The position numbers were made by a program, and so were the translations under genes. Shown one piece after another: positions 27,830 to 36,437 of a stretch of 64,000 nt of DNA. Each line of letters starts with the position of its first letter. Positions within the stretch are counted from its first letter, which is position 1. This stretch comes from Undibacterium umbellatum (GTDB lineage: Bacteria > Pseudomonadota > Gammaproteobacteria > Burkholderiales > Burkholderiaceae_D): the NCBI RefSeq assembly GCF_014284125.1, contig NZ_JACOFX010000022.1:22130-86129 (forward strand), read 5' to 3'. Below the pieces are notes generated by a model, which worked only from the letters and a program-made list of their open reading frames with translations, was not told the origin of the DNA and searched no databases.

Positions 27830-28702
27830 TCATCTTGATGGTCTCACCACGAGCGCCACACCTGCCAGCGCGATTACCATTCCCAGAATCGCCGTCATTG
27901 TCAGCTTCTCGCCAAACATCAGCCAGGCCATGGCAGCTGTGACGGCAGGAACCAGATACATATAGCTGGTGACCTTGGTGGCTTCACCATGCCGTATCAT
28001 GATAAACAGCACCGAGATGCCAACACCAGACAGGACAAATACTGACCATGCCATGGCGGCAAAGAACTGTGGTGTCCAGATGATGGTCTGGGTTTCCAAA
28101 GAAAGTGCAAATGGCAGCGTCACCAGTAAAGACGCGGCAAACTGTATGACTTGACCAGTCCTGACATCAAAGCTGGGGCAGGTTTTTTTCTGGTACAACG
28201 TACCTATGGTCATCGCAATCAACGCCATGACTGCCAGGGCTACGCTGCTGACAGACAAACCGATGACAGAGATTTTATTGGCGACCACCAGTGCCACGCC
28301 ACAAATGCCCAATGCCAGTCCAGCCCATTGTTTGCCGTAGATGCGCTCACCGATGATGGGGCCGAGGAAAGCAGTAAAGATAGGCTGGGTATTGGCAATT
28401 AGTGCGGCGACACCGGCTGGCATGCCGAGCTTGACGGCGCACCAGATGCCACCCAGGTACATGGCTTGCATCAAGATACCTGCGATGGCGATCGGCAGCC
28501 AGAAGCGGCGCTCAGGCCAGGGTGCGCGCATGCTTAGTGCAAGTATCAACATGAATATAATCACACCCAGATAGCGCAGGCATAAAAAAGTCAATGGCTC
28601 AGCATAGGGCAGTCCATATTTGGCAACGACATAACCGGATGCCCATATAAAAATGAAGATGGCGGGGAGAAAGCGTAATAGAGGAGAGGCTTTGGTTTGC
28701 AT
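27830..28702 (-). CDS. EamA/DMT-family transporter
   Basis: A 290-residue membrane protein with about ten hydrophobic segments in two EamA repeats. The first repeat starts at FIWASGYVVAKYGLPYAEP. The second has TIGTLYQKK and ends in VIALAGVALVV. Such proteins export metabolites or amino acids. The substrate is unknown. It stands between two hairpins and is transcribed alone. The start at ATG 28702 gives the expected short cytoplasmic lead. Confidence 0.88.
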   Translation of the reverse strand: MQTKASPLLRFLPAIFIFIWASGYVVAKYGLPYAEPLTFLCLRYLGVIIFMLILALSMRAPWPERRFWLPIAIAGILMQAMYLGGIWCAVKLGMPAGVAALIANTQPIFTAFLGPIIGERIYGKQWAGLALGICGVALVVANKISVIGLSVSSVALAVMALIAMTIGTLYQKKTCPSFDVRTGQVIQFAASLLVTLPFALSLETQTIIWTPQFFAAMAWSVFVLSGVGISVLFIMIRHGEATKVTSYMYLVPAVTAAMAWLMFGEKLTMTAILGMVIALAGVALVVRPSR

Positions 28703-28791
28703 GCTGTTTAAAGAGTAGGGCGGTAGAGCATAGGGGGAAATTCCTGATGCTCATTTGAGCCATGATCTTCGCATAAACAGCTTGAGTGATG

Positions 28792-28839
28792 GATGAAAAA
28801 AAACCTGCGGTGCATATGCGTGCGCAGGTTTTTTTCATC
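28792..28839. terminator. Bidirectional terminator between sodB and the EamA gene
   Basis: A long near-perfect inverted repeat: GATGAAAAAAAACCTGCG (28792-28809) pairs with CGCAGGTTTTTTTCATC (28823-28839). A-tract and T-tract on the two arms let it act in either direction. On the minus strand it follows sodB. Confidence 0.85.
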
Positions 28840-28884
28840 TGTGATGTGCATGTCTTGATGCGCCTTGCATCAAGACAAGCTGGC

Positions 28885-29463
28885 TCAGCCCAGGTTTGCT
28901 GTCGCAAATTCCCAGTTGACCAGTGCCCAGAATGCTTCCAGGTATTTTGGACGTGCATTGCGGTAGTCGATGTAGTAAGCATGTTCCCACAGATCGCATG
29001 TCAGCAATGGTGTGTCCGCTGTTGTCAGTGGTGTGGCTGCATTGGATGTATTGACGATATCCAGTGTGCCGTCAGCCTTTTTGACCAGCCATGTCCATGA
29101 AGAACCGAAGTTACCTACGCAAGACTTGGTGAACGCGTCCTTGAATGCATCGAAAGAACCCCATTTGGCATTGATGGCATCGGCCAGTTTGCCGCTTGGT
29201 ACGCCGCCGCCGTTAGGTTTCAGGCCATTCCAGTAGAAAGTGTGGTTCCAGATCTGTGCTGAGTTATTGAAAATGCCGCCAGAAGATTTCTTGACGATTT
29301 CTTCCAGTGTGGAGTTTTCAAATTCTGTACCCTTGATCAGGTTGTTCAGATTGGTCACATAGGTTTGATGATGCTTGCCATAGTGATATTCCAGAGTCTC
29401 CTGGGAGATATGTGGAGCCAAAGCATCCAGTGCATAAGGCAGTGCCGGTAAGGTATGTTCCAT
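28885..29463 (-). CDS. sodB: Superoxide dismutase, iron type
   Basis: A 192-residue cytosolic enzyme that converts superoxide to peroxide and oxygen. Metal ligands are H27 (EYHYGKHH), H74 (QIWNHTFYW), and the Asp and His of DLWEHAYYIDY. Q70 in NNSAQIWNH, at the position typical of Fe enzymes, supports the iron form. ATG 29463 is chosen because it gives the standard MEHTLPALPYALDAL start. The longer frame from 29550 is not family-like. It lies downstream of xseA on the same strand, with a 170-bp gap. Confidence 0.95.
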   Translation of the reverse strand: MEHTLPALPYALDALAPHISQETLEYHYGKHHQTYVTNLNNLIKGTEFENSTLEEIVKKSSGGIFNNSAQIWNHTFYWNGLKPNGGGVPSGKLADAINAKWGSFDAFKDAFTKSCVGNFGSSWTWLVKKADGTLDIVNTSNAATPLTTADTPLLTCDLWEHAYYIDYRNARPKYLEAFWALVNWEFATANLG

Positions 29464-29631
29464 ATCGCGTCCTTTTATCGTGAGTTTATCATTTCCGGCA
29501 ATCCGGAAAAGCCAGACCAGCATTGTAAGCTGTTGTACAAAAGCTTGCACGAAGGCTGATGCAAATTACGAGCAATTAGATATATATGCAAGAAATGATG
29601 AGAGACTTATGGCAGTCAGCTTGCATTCGAA

Positions 29632-30993
29632 TCAATCCAGCTTGGTTTGTACGCTGCTGATACCAACTTCAGCAGTGCCGGATGCCAGTCTGACTTGTAG
29701 CAGGGATTGCGGCTTGAGTTCCGCCGTATTGCGCAGGGCCTTGCCTTTGTGGTCGCTGAGGATGGCATAGCCACGTTCCAGCGTGCGCTGAGGGTTGAGT
29801 AGCTCCAGTTGACCGCGCAAGGCAGATAACTGTTGCTGACGTCCTTCCTGGTGGCGTCTGCGTGCTTGTTGCAGGCGTCTTTGCATGTCGGCCAGCAATA
29901 GCCTTGGCTTGGCCAGATCCGGTTTATGGGCTTGCCAGCTTTGTGTCAATTGCATCAGTTCATGTCTGGCCTGAAGTATCGGCAGGCTGGCACTGTGGCT
30001 GAGATTGCGGGCCAGGCTTGCCAATTGCAGGCGCCTGGCCGCGATGGCCGCTTTGGGGCTGAGAAGGCGGCGGCTTTGCCAGTCGAGTGTCTGGGCCTGG
30101 TCATCCAGTTGCCTGTGCATGCAGCGGCTGAGTATTTGTACCTGGCGTTGTAATAACTGTAGCCAGGCATCTCTCGGTGCTGCGGCCAGTTCTGCTGCTG
30201 CTGTCGGGGTGGCGGCTCGCAGGTCGGCGGCAAAATCTGCGATAGTAAAGTCGGTTTCATGGCCTATACCAGCTATAACAGGCATAGGGCAGTTGACGAT
30301 AGTACGGGCCACGACTTCTTCATTAAAGGCCCACAGGTCTTCCATACTGCCACCACCACGGCAGACCAGCAAGACATCACATTCTTCGCGGGCAGCGGCA
30401 GAGGCTATCGCCTGAGCAATTTTCATCCCCGCACCTTCGCCCTGTACCGGTGTTGGATAGAGGATGATATGCACATGCGGCGCACGTCTGTGCAGGGCGA
30501 TCAGAATGTCGCGCAGGGCGGCTGCCTGCGGGCTGGTGACTATCCCTATTGTTTTGACAAAGGCAGGCAGGGGGCGCTTGCGTTCTGGATCAAACAAGCC
30601 TTCCTGCGTTAATTGTGCCTTCAAACGCAAGAATGCTTCATACAGGTTGCCAACGCCCGCTCGGCGTATGGCTTCTACACTCAATTGATAGTCACCACGC
30701 GGCGCATACAGGGTAACCAGGGCACGTACTTCTACCTTGTCTCCCTCTTTAGGCTGGAAGTCAGCATATTGCGCGCGGCCACGAAACATCACGGCCCTGA
30801 CCTGGGCACCGCTATCTTTTAAGGTGAAATACCAATGTCCAGACGCGGCGCGGGTAAAGTTGGAAATCTCGCCAGAAACCCAGGTCAATGGCAGGTTGCG
30901 CTCCAAAAGCTGAGCAACGGCCTGGTTCAGCGCCGTAACTGTAATCACGGGAGGCGTGTTTACTGGAGTGGTATATGGCGATTCAGGATTCAT
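29632..30993 (-). CDS. xseA: Exodeoxyribonuclease VII large subunit
   Basis: A 453-residue nuclease subunit that works with XseB in mismatch repair and removal of single-stranded DNA. The N-terminal OB fold shows LTWVSGEISNFTRAASGHWY and FTLKDSGAQVRAVMF. The catalytic core shows GIVTSPQAAALRDIL, CRGGGSMEDLWAFNEE and ISGIGHETDFT-type residues (AGIGHETDFTIADF). A long helical coiled coil follows (about 270-400). Full length. The xseB gene is not in this window. The gene reads away from the repeat array at 31.1-32.0 kb. Confidence 0.96.
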   Translation of the reverse strand: MNPESPYTTPVNTPPVITVTALNQAVAQLLERNLPLTWVSGEISNFTRAASGHWYFTLKDSGAQVRAVMFRGRAQYADFQPKEGDKVEVRALVTLYAPRGDYQLSVEAIRRAGVGNLYEAFLRLKAQLTQEGLFDPERKRPLPAFVKTIGIVTSPQAAALRDILIALHRRAPHVHIILYPTPVQGEGAGMKIAQAIASAAAREECDVLLVCRGGGSMEDLWAFNEEVVARTIVNCPMPVIAGIGHETDFTIADFAADLRAATPTAAAELAAAPRDAWLQLLQRQVQILSRCMHRQLDDQAQTLDWQSRRLLSPKAAIAARRLQLASLARNLSHSASLPILQARHELMQLTQSWQAHKPDLAKPRLLLADMQRRLQQARRRHQEGRQQQLSALRGQLELLNPQRTLERGYAILSDHKGKALRNTAELKPQSLLQVRLASGTAEVGISSVQTKLD

Positions 30994-31121
30994 AAAGCAT
31001 GGCGGAGGAAAATCTGTCCACAGAAGCGTGGAATGGTCATCAGCATGTCATTTTGCCTCTTATATGTCAAAAGAAATGAAAGTTTACTATCTAAGTCTTT
31101 GATTTTTAATAAAAAACAACT

Positions 31122-32039
31122 TGCAAAAGAATGAGGCAAAATGAAAATTCCCTTTCAAATCAAGGACATTGCAGTGTATCTAGGAGCTTGTGCACAAACT
31201 TATCCACAGAAATTGTGATTAAGCTGTTGAAAACTTTGGTCTTCCACAAGCTACGCGCTTTTGCCTAAAATAATGGCATATGGGTAATTCTTATTAAAAT
31301 CAGATACTTAGCATCTTTCTTTGCGCTTTTACACAAGCTTGTCCACACATTTTGTGCAGAATAAGCGCTAGTTCACAGAATAAATGATCAAAAAAGCAAA
31401 ACTCCAACCGTGATTGTTAATAAGTGTGGTTTGCCACTTTTTTAGGCGTGAAAAAAATAATTAATAAAATCAGTGGCTTAGTAACATCCCCCATACTTTT
31501 TCACATAGTTGTCCACATATTTTGTGCAAAAGCCTGAATGCAAGGGTTTTTTTGTTTTTGAATATTATTTTAAAGATAATTTATCTGTGGAAAAAATGTA
31601 TCGCAGCACAAAAGTGCGCATTTGCCTGTTTTTCTGGCAGTTCCACTTATTTATTAAAAATCAGTGACTTATGCCGCTTATTTACGGTAATGCACAATCT
31701 TGTCCACATATTTTGTGTAAAACAACGGGTTTCTTTTTCTGTAGAATTTTCTGATGAAATTTTGTGCAAAAAAGCCTCAAACTGCCTGCTTGCCTAAAAT
31801 TTTTGCATCGCCATAATCTTCTTTAAAATCAGTAGCTTGTCATTGTATGCAAGACTTTTGCACATACTTGTCCACAAATTATGTGTAGAAAAGACGGCGG
31901 AGAAATGAAGAAAATGCAGTTTTATCCACAAAATGGCTGTGCCTAAATCTTTGGCAGGGATGAAAAAATTAAATAAATCATAGACTTGCGTATATTCGAT
32001 GGACTTATCCACAAGCTTGCGCACAGATTTTGTGCAAAA
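31122..32039. repeat. Six-copy composite intergenic repeat with DnaA-box-like palindromes
   Basis: No gene is seen from 30994 to 32202. Six diverged copies of an element of about 100 bp start at 31122, 31262, 31432, 31623, 31791 and 31940 (spacing 140, 170, 191, 168 and 149 bp). Each has, from its start: TGCC-N9-GGCA (position 0 to 16, with single changes in copies 1, 3 and 5), ATTAAAATCAG (ending at 41), RCTTR (44-48) and TTGTCCACA (77-85), then ATTTTGTGCAnAA (87-98). In copies 2-6 the box starts exactly 77 bp after the TGCC. Copy 1 has a 1-bp insertion and TTATCCACA. The box and the following TGTGnAnAA form a dyad TTnTnCACA-N5-TGTGnAnAA. Extra TTATCCACA boxes lie at 31922 and 32005. The linkers between copies are unrelated and AT-rich. 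Confidence 0.9.
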
Positions 32040-32202
32040 CAGTGAATATCCTGAATTACTTTGTTTGTGAATCGCTGCGTGCTTTCGCCGAAAATCGGGC
32101 CTTGAAACATTTTGTACCTAGTTTTTTGCGTTGCGCTCTTGCCCACAGGCAGACAACGCGCTACATTGCGGGCTTGGATTTAGGAACCTTCAAGGAGTTA
32201 TT

Positions 32203-32808
32203 TTGTTCGCCATCATTCAAGCCGCAGGCTGGCCAATTTATTTTTTATTGATTGCCTCAGTTATTGCGCTGACACTAATCATAGAACGCAGTCTTTCTTT
32301 GCGCCGTAACCGCATCTTGCCACCCACTCTGGTTGACGAAGTCATCCGTGTTTATCAGGCTGGCAAAGTCAAGCCAGAAGTCATAGAGCAACTGGCAGGC
32401 AATTCGCCACTGGGTAAAGTATTGGCTGCTGGTTTGCGCAATGTGAATGCGCCGCGTGAAGTCATGAAAGAATCCATAGAAGAAGCTGGTAGCGCAGTGG
32501 CGCATGAACTTGAACGTTTCCTGACTACCCTGGGTACGATTGCGTCCCTGGCACCTTTGATGGGTTTGTTTGGTACTGTTGTCGGTATGATAGAAATTTT
32601 CGGTTCGCAAAATGCGACCGGTGCCAACCCGGCACAACTGGCGCATGGTATTTCTGTGGCCTTGTATAACACGGGCTTTGGTTTGATGATCGCCATGCCT
32701 GCGATGGTGTTCTGGCGTCATTTCCGCGCTCTGGTGGATAGCATCGTTGTCGATATGGAGCAGCAAGCTATCAAGTTTGTTGATGTCGTCCACAGCGCCA
32801 GGAAGTAG
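32203..32808 (+). CDS. exbB: MotA/TolQ/ExbB proton-channel protein
   Basis: A 201-residue inner-membrane protein with three membrane segments (about 5-25, 110-132 and 150-175). The channel region contains TLGTIASLAPLMGLFGTVVGM and the third segment has ALYNTGFGLMIAMPAMVFW. With ExbD it uses the proton gradient to power TonB, or in a TolQ role, envelope integrity. The start is TTG 32203: AAGGAG lies at 32192-32197 and the protein then begins MFAIIQAAGWPIYF, as in relatives. The upstream frame to 32131 is not family-like. The gene lies immediately right of the repeat array and two bases upstream of exbD. Confidence 0.9.
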   Translation: MFAIIQAAGWPIYFLLIASVIALTLIIERSLSLRRNRILPPTLVDEVIRVYQAGKVKPEVIEQLAGNSPLGKVLAAGLRNVNAPREVMKESIEEAGSAVAHELERFLTTLGTIASLAPLMGLFGTVVGMIEIFGSQNATGANPAQLAHGISVALYNTGFGLMIAMPAMVFWRHFRALVDSIVVDMEQQAIKFVDVVHSARK

Positions 32809-32810
32809 TC

Positions 32811-33254
32811 ATGAATTTTCGTAAAGGAAGGGGCAGGGAAGAGCCAGAGATCAACCTGATCCCGTTTATCGACGTCTTGCTGGTGATCCTGATTTTCCTG
32901 ATGGTGACGACGACATATAGCCGTTTCACCGAATTGCAAATTACCTTGCCAACTGCAGATGCAGAAAAAGCCCAGGACAAGCCGAATCAGATAGATATCG
33001 GTATCGATGCCCAGGGTCGCTACAAGATCAACAGTCAAGCGGTGTCTTTCCTTGATACCCTGACACTGGCAGAAGACCTGAAAAAAGCGGCAGCCGCGCT
33101 GGAAGCTGGCAAGACTGGTGCGCAGCCGGATCCTGTGATCATCATCAACGCTGACCGTGCGACCAGTCACCAATCCGTGATTGATGTGCTGGAAGCGGCG
33201 CGTATTGCTGGTATGGCCAAAGTCACATTTGCTGCGCAGGCTACTGCAAAGTGA
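32811..33254 (+). CDS. exbD: ExbD/TolR biopolymer transport protein
   Basis: A 147-residue protein with one N-terminal membrane segment carrying the essential Asp (EINLIPFIDVLLVILIFLMV) and a periplasmic domain (about 45-147). It starts two bases after the exbB stop. In Burkholderiales this pair normally sits before lpxK, as here. It could serve the TonB-dependent receptor found in the same window, but no tonB gene is adjacent. A terminator-like hairpin separates it from lpxK. Confidence 0.94.
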   Translation: MNFRKGRGREEPEINLIPFIDVLLVILIFLMVTTTYSRFTELQITLPTADAEKAQDKPNQIDIGIDAQGRYKINSQAVSFLDTLTLAEDLKKAAAALEAGKTGAQPDPVIIINADRATSHQSVIDVLEAARIAGMAKVTFAAQATAK

Positions 33255-33300
33255 CAGCCTGGAATGTGAACTGAGTACTGTTACAGTGACAGACAAAAAG

Positions 33301-33335
33301 CGGGGAGTGTGTAACTCCCCGTTTCCTTTTTTTAG
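33301..33335 (+). terminator. Terminator between exbD and lpxK
   Basis: CGGGGAG (33301-33307) pairs with CTCCCCG (33315-33321), followed by TTTCCTTTTTTT. It lies only about 30 bp ahead of the lpxK start, so lpxK probably depends on readthrough or on a promoter within exbD. Confidence 0.75.
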
Positions 33336-33363
33336 AACGAAAAGAGAGCGACAAGAGAGTGAC

Positions 33364-34404
33364 ATGCGGGCAGTATTAGAAAAAATCTTGTTAAATGCCT
33401 GGCAAAAGCGTGGGTTGCTGGCTTGCCTGCTGTGGCCAGTGTCCAAACTATTCCAGCTTATCATCACTTTCCGTTTCGGATTGTTTGTGATGGGCTATAA
33501 AGCGCAGACACAAATGCCTGTGCCAGTTGTAGTCGTTGGTAATATCTTTATAGGCGGCACTGGCAAGACACCGCTGGTGATCTGGCTGGTGCAGCAATTA
33601 CAGCATGCAGGCTGGCATCCTGCTGTCATTTCCCGCGGTTATGGCGTGCAGGCTGATAGTGTGATCCTGCTCGACGCCGCATCGCTGCCGCAGCAGGTGG
33701 GTGATGAGCCTGTGTTGATTGCAGCCAGGGCGCAATGCCCGGTAGCTGTCGGGCGTGACCGGGTGGCAGTGGCCCGCTGTGTGCTTGCGGCTAACCCGGA
33801 AGTGGATGTCATCATTGCTGATGATGGTTTGCAGCATTACGCTTTGGGACGTGATGTGGAACTGGTGCTGTTTGATCAGCGCGGCGCTGGTAATGGCTGG
33901 CTGTTGCCAGCGGGGCCTTTGCGTGAGCCTGTAGGAAGAAGGCGTGACTTTACTATCTGCAATCTGGCGGGGCAAGAAGTGGCATTCCCAGCTTCGCTGC
34001 CTGCGGATACTGTGCGCATGCATTTGCAGGCAGGCCAGGCATATCGCCTGAATGACGATAGGCAGCAGCGTTCATTGCTTGAATTCCAGGGGCAAAGTTT
34101 GCTGGCAGCGGCTGGCATAGGCAATCCACAACGGTTTTTCACTATGTTGGCAACACAAGGTTTGCAATGTCAGACCCTGGCTTTTCCTGATCACCATGCC
34201 TTTGATGTGCAGAGTTTTAAGGGGGTAGATGTCGATTGCATTCTGATTACCGAAAAGGATGCAGTAAAATGTAGGCAAATCCCGGCTTTACTGGACGATG
34301 CCCGCATCTGGGTGGTGCCAGTCGAAGCTCAACTCGATGCAGCTTTTGCCGCATCCCTGATACAAATGATTTCGGAGAAAAAGCATGGACGCACGTCTGC
34401 TTGA
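33364..34404 (+). CDS. lpxK: Tetraacyldisaccharide 4'-kinase
   Basis: A 346-residue inner-membrane kinase that phosphorylates the lipid A precursor at the 4' position. The N-terminal hydrophobic anchor (LLACLLWPVSKLFQLII) is followed by a P-loop, GNIFIGGTGKTPLV. Later motifs include VISRGYG, DEPVLIA, VIIADDGLQHYAL and ITEKDAVKC. ATG 33364 follows AGAGAG and gives the usual N-terminus. The open frame upstream overlaps exbD and is rejected. The last 20 bases overlap the Trm112 gene. Confidence 0.94.
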   Translation: MRAVLEKILLNAWQKRGLLACLLWPVSKLFQLIITFRFGLFVMGYKAQTQMPVPVVVVGNIFIGGTGKTPLVIWLVQQLQHAGWHPAVISRGYGVQADSVILLDAASLPQQVGDEPVLIAARAQCPVAVGRDRVAVARCVLAANPEVDVIIADDGLQHYALGRDVELVLFDQRGAGNGWLLPAGPLREPVGRRRDFTICNLAGQEVAFPASLPADTVRMHLQAGQAYRLNDDRQQRSLLEFQGQSLLAAAGIGNPQRFFTMLATQGLQCQTLAFPDHHAFDVQSFKGVDVDCILITEKDAVKCRQIPALLDDARIWVVPVEAQLDAAFAASLIQMISEKKHGRTSA

Positions 34405-34579
34405 TGTGTTGGTTTGCCCTTTGTGCAAAGGACAATTGGTCTACCAAAAAGCCAGTCAGGAATTGATTTGCTATGGCGATAAACTGGCTTACCAGATACG
34501 CGATGATATCCCCATCATGTGGGCAGATCAGGCTCGCGCGCTGAGCAATGAAGAAATCGACGCCAGACCTAAGGCTTAG
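34385..34579 (+). CDS. Trm112 family protein (YcaR-like)
   Basis: A 64-residue zinc-ribbon-like protein. It carries the family motif LLDVLVCPLCKG near the N-terminus and YQIRDDIPIMW near the C-terminus. Only the first CxxC pair is present, as in many bacterial YcaR proteins. Its role is unclear, but it is regularly encoded between lpxK and kdsB. It overlaps lpxK by 20 bp and is 6 bp upstream of kdsB, so all three are one operon. Confidence 0.9.
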   Translation: MDARLLDVLVCPLCKGQLVYQKASQELICYGDKLAYQIRDDIPIMWADQARALSNEEIDARPKA

Positions 34580-34585
34580 CGTTTT

Positions 34586-35344
34586 ATGAGTTTTATCGCC
34601 ATTATCCCGGCCCGGCTGGCTTCCAGCCGTTTACCGAATAAACCCCTGGCAGATATAGGCGGCAAGCCCATGGTGGTGCGCACGGCGGAACAGGCCTTAT
34701 TGTCTGGTGCCAGTGCCATCATGGTAGCCACTGACCATACCGACATCGTCGCAGCCTGTAAGGCCCACGGAGTGCCAGTATGTATGACGAGGGCCGATCA
34801 CCCATCCGGTACCGACCGCATTGCCGAAGTCGCCGCCAGCATGAACCTGACTGACGATGCCGTTGTCGTCAATGTGCAAGGTGACGAGCCGCTGATAGAT
34901 CCAACCCTGATCGCTGCGACAGCGGCACTGGTGAATGCAGATGTGCCTATGGCGACCGCTGCTCATCCTATCCATGCTGTAGAAGACGGTTTTAATCCGA
35001 ATGTCGTCAAGGTGGTATTGGACAAACATGGCCGCGCCCTGTATTTTTCACGCGCCACCATACCTTGGCACAGGGATGGATTTACCGTCAGCCGCGAACA
35101 GTTTCCGCCCGCTTATGCGCCTTTGCGTCATATCGGTTTGTATGCCTACCGCAACGATTTCTTAAAAAAATATCCGCAACTCGCTGTTTCTCCATTGGAA
35201 CAAATTGAGGCTCTGGAGCAATTAAGGGTTTTGTGGCACGGCTATGCAATCGCAGTTCATGTTACTGGCTCCAGCCCTGCGCCAGGAGTTGATACGGCAG
35301 AAGATCTGGAACGTGTCCGGCAGTTTTTTATGGATAAGAAATAA
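34586..35344 (+). CDS. kdsB: 3-deoxy-manno-octulosonate cytidylyltransferase
   Basis: A 252-residue cytosolic enzyme that makes CMP-Kdo for LPS inner-core synthesis. Motifs seen are IPARLASSRLPNKPLADIGG, the substrate loop HPSGTDRIAE, VVNVQGDEPLI, and the C-terminal ALEQLRVLWHGYAI. Full length compared with the family. It shares an operon with lpxK and the Trm112 protein, grouping two LPS steps. No terminator is obvious before adk, which begins 200 bp later. Confidence 0.96.
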   Translation: MSFIAIIPARLASSRLPNKPLADIGGKPMVVRTAEQALLSGASAIMVATDHTDIVAACKAHGVPVCMTRADHPSGTDRIAEVAASMNLTDDAVVVNVQGDEPLIDPTLIAATAALVNADVPMATAAHPIHAVEDGFNPNVVKVVLDKHGRALYFSRATIPWHRDGFTVSREQFPPAYAPLRHIGLYAYRNDFLKKYPQLAVSPLEQIEALEQLRVLWHGYAIAVHVTGSSPAPGVDTAEDLERVRQFFMDKK

Positions 35345-35542
35345 AAAAACGGGCAAATCCCCAAGTTTTCGTGGCAAAGCATCAAGATATGCGAAAATTG
35401 TGGTAAGTTTCGTGAAAAGAAACTGTGTTATCAAGCTAAATAAGAAAAGCAAAAAAAGAGCCGTGCCTGCCATGAAACCACTGGCTGTCATGTTTTGATA
35501 ATACAGGCACAAAAAATTCAAACTCGTCTTAGGAAATTTAAC

Positions 35543-36199
35543 ATGCGTCTTATTTTGTTGGGAGCGCCGGGAGCCGGCAAAGGTACACAAGCCAATTACA
35601 TCAAAGAAAAATACAATATCCCGCAAATCTCTACTGGTGATATGTTGCGTGCTGCAATTGCCGCTGGCACAGCTTTGGGTCTGGAAGCAAAAAAAGTCAT
35701 GGACACCGGTGGTTTGGTATCTGATGACATCATCATCGGTCTGGTCAAAGACCGGCTGACACAGCCAGATTGTGCCAATGGTTATTTGTTCGACGGTTTC
35801 CCACGTACAACGCCACAAGCAGATGCGATGAAGGATGCTGGCGTCACAATAGACTATGTACTGGAAATCAATGTGCCGGATGAAGCGATTGTCGATCGTA
35901 TGAGTGGTCGCCGCGTCCATCCTGGTTCTGGCCGTACTTATCATGTCAAATTCAATCCGCCAAAAGTCGAAGGCAAGGATGATGTGACTGGCGAAGAGCT
36001 GGTACAACGCCCTGACGACAAGGAAGAAACCGTCAAGAAGCGTTTGTCTGTGTATCACGAACAGACTGAAATCCTGTTGACTTATTATGGTGACTGGGCC
36101 AAGTCTGGCAAACCAGGGGCACCTAAATATCGCAAGATCGCTGGTGTCGGACCGGTAGAGTCCATCCGCGATAGCGCATTTGCGGCGCTGTCTGAATAA
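35543..36199 (+). CDS. adk: Adenylate kinase
   Basis: A 218-residue enzyme (ATP + AMP = 2 ADP). The P-loop is GAPGAGKGTQ, the AMP site includes STGDMLRAA and FDGFPRTTPQADAM, and the long LID domain runs through GRRVHPGSGRTYHVKF to RPDDKEET. The LID lacks the four zinc cysteines, as in other Gram-negatives. ATG 35543 follows AGGAAATT. The frame extends to 35495, but those residues are not family-like. A clear terminator follows the stop. Confidence 0.96.
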   Translation: MRLILLGAPGAGKGTQANYIKEKYNIPQISTGDMLRAAIAAGTALGLEAKKVMDTGGLVSDDIIIGLVKDRLTQPDCANGYLFDGFPRTTPQADAMKDAGVTIDYVLEINVPDEAIVDRMSGRRVHPGSGRTYHVKFNPPKVEGKDDVTGEELVQRPDDKEETVKKRLSVYHEQTEILLTYYGDWAKSGKPGAPKYRKIAGVGPVESIRDSAFAALSE

Positions 36200-36208
36200 G
36201 TAAGTAAA

Positions 36209-36236
36209 AAGCGGACTGCATTGTCCGCTTTTTTTT
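36209..36236 (+). terminator. Terminator after adk
   Basis: GCGGAC (36211-36216) and GTCCGC (36223-36228), flanked by AA and TT pairs, are followed by eight Ts, just after the adk stop. Confidence 0.9.
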
Positions 36237-36437
36237 ATGGCTAGCCCCAGCCAGATTTCTCCAGAAATGTGGGCTACGTAAAAGTTTCGCAGTGTGCAGG
36301 ATTCATTTTTGTCATTTGATGCAAGGCGGTCTGGCATCAGAGTCTGGAAAATGAAGAATTGTCGTTGTTTCACTTTGTCGTTAAAAAAATGCATGTGCCC
36401 ACAAGGCCGACATGCCTATAACATTGGAGGAGTCAAC

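Noticed and set aside
31522..32024. Short ORFs inside the repeat array (31522-31797 plus, 31794-32024 minus)
   Set aside because: They have no family-like sequence or Shine-Dalgarno and cross the conserved repeat blocks.
31122..32039. CRISPR array
   Set aside because: The repeats are about 100 bp, diverged and unevenly spaced (140-191 bp), with no uniform short spacers and no cas genes.
30994..32202. Calling the array the chromosomal origin outright
   Set aside because: No dnaA, dnaN, gyrB, rnpA or rpmH is near, and skew cannot be computed here. Kept only as a hypothesis.
35222..36394. A 390-codon minus-strand gene
   Set aside because: It is antisense to kdsB and adk, whose motifs are complete.
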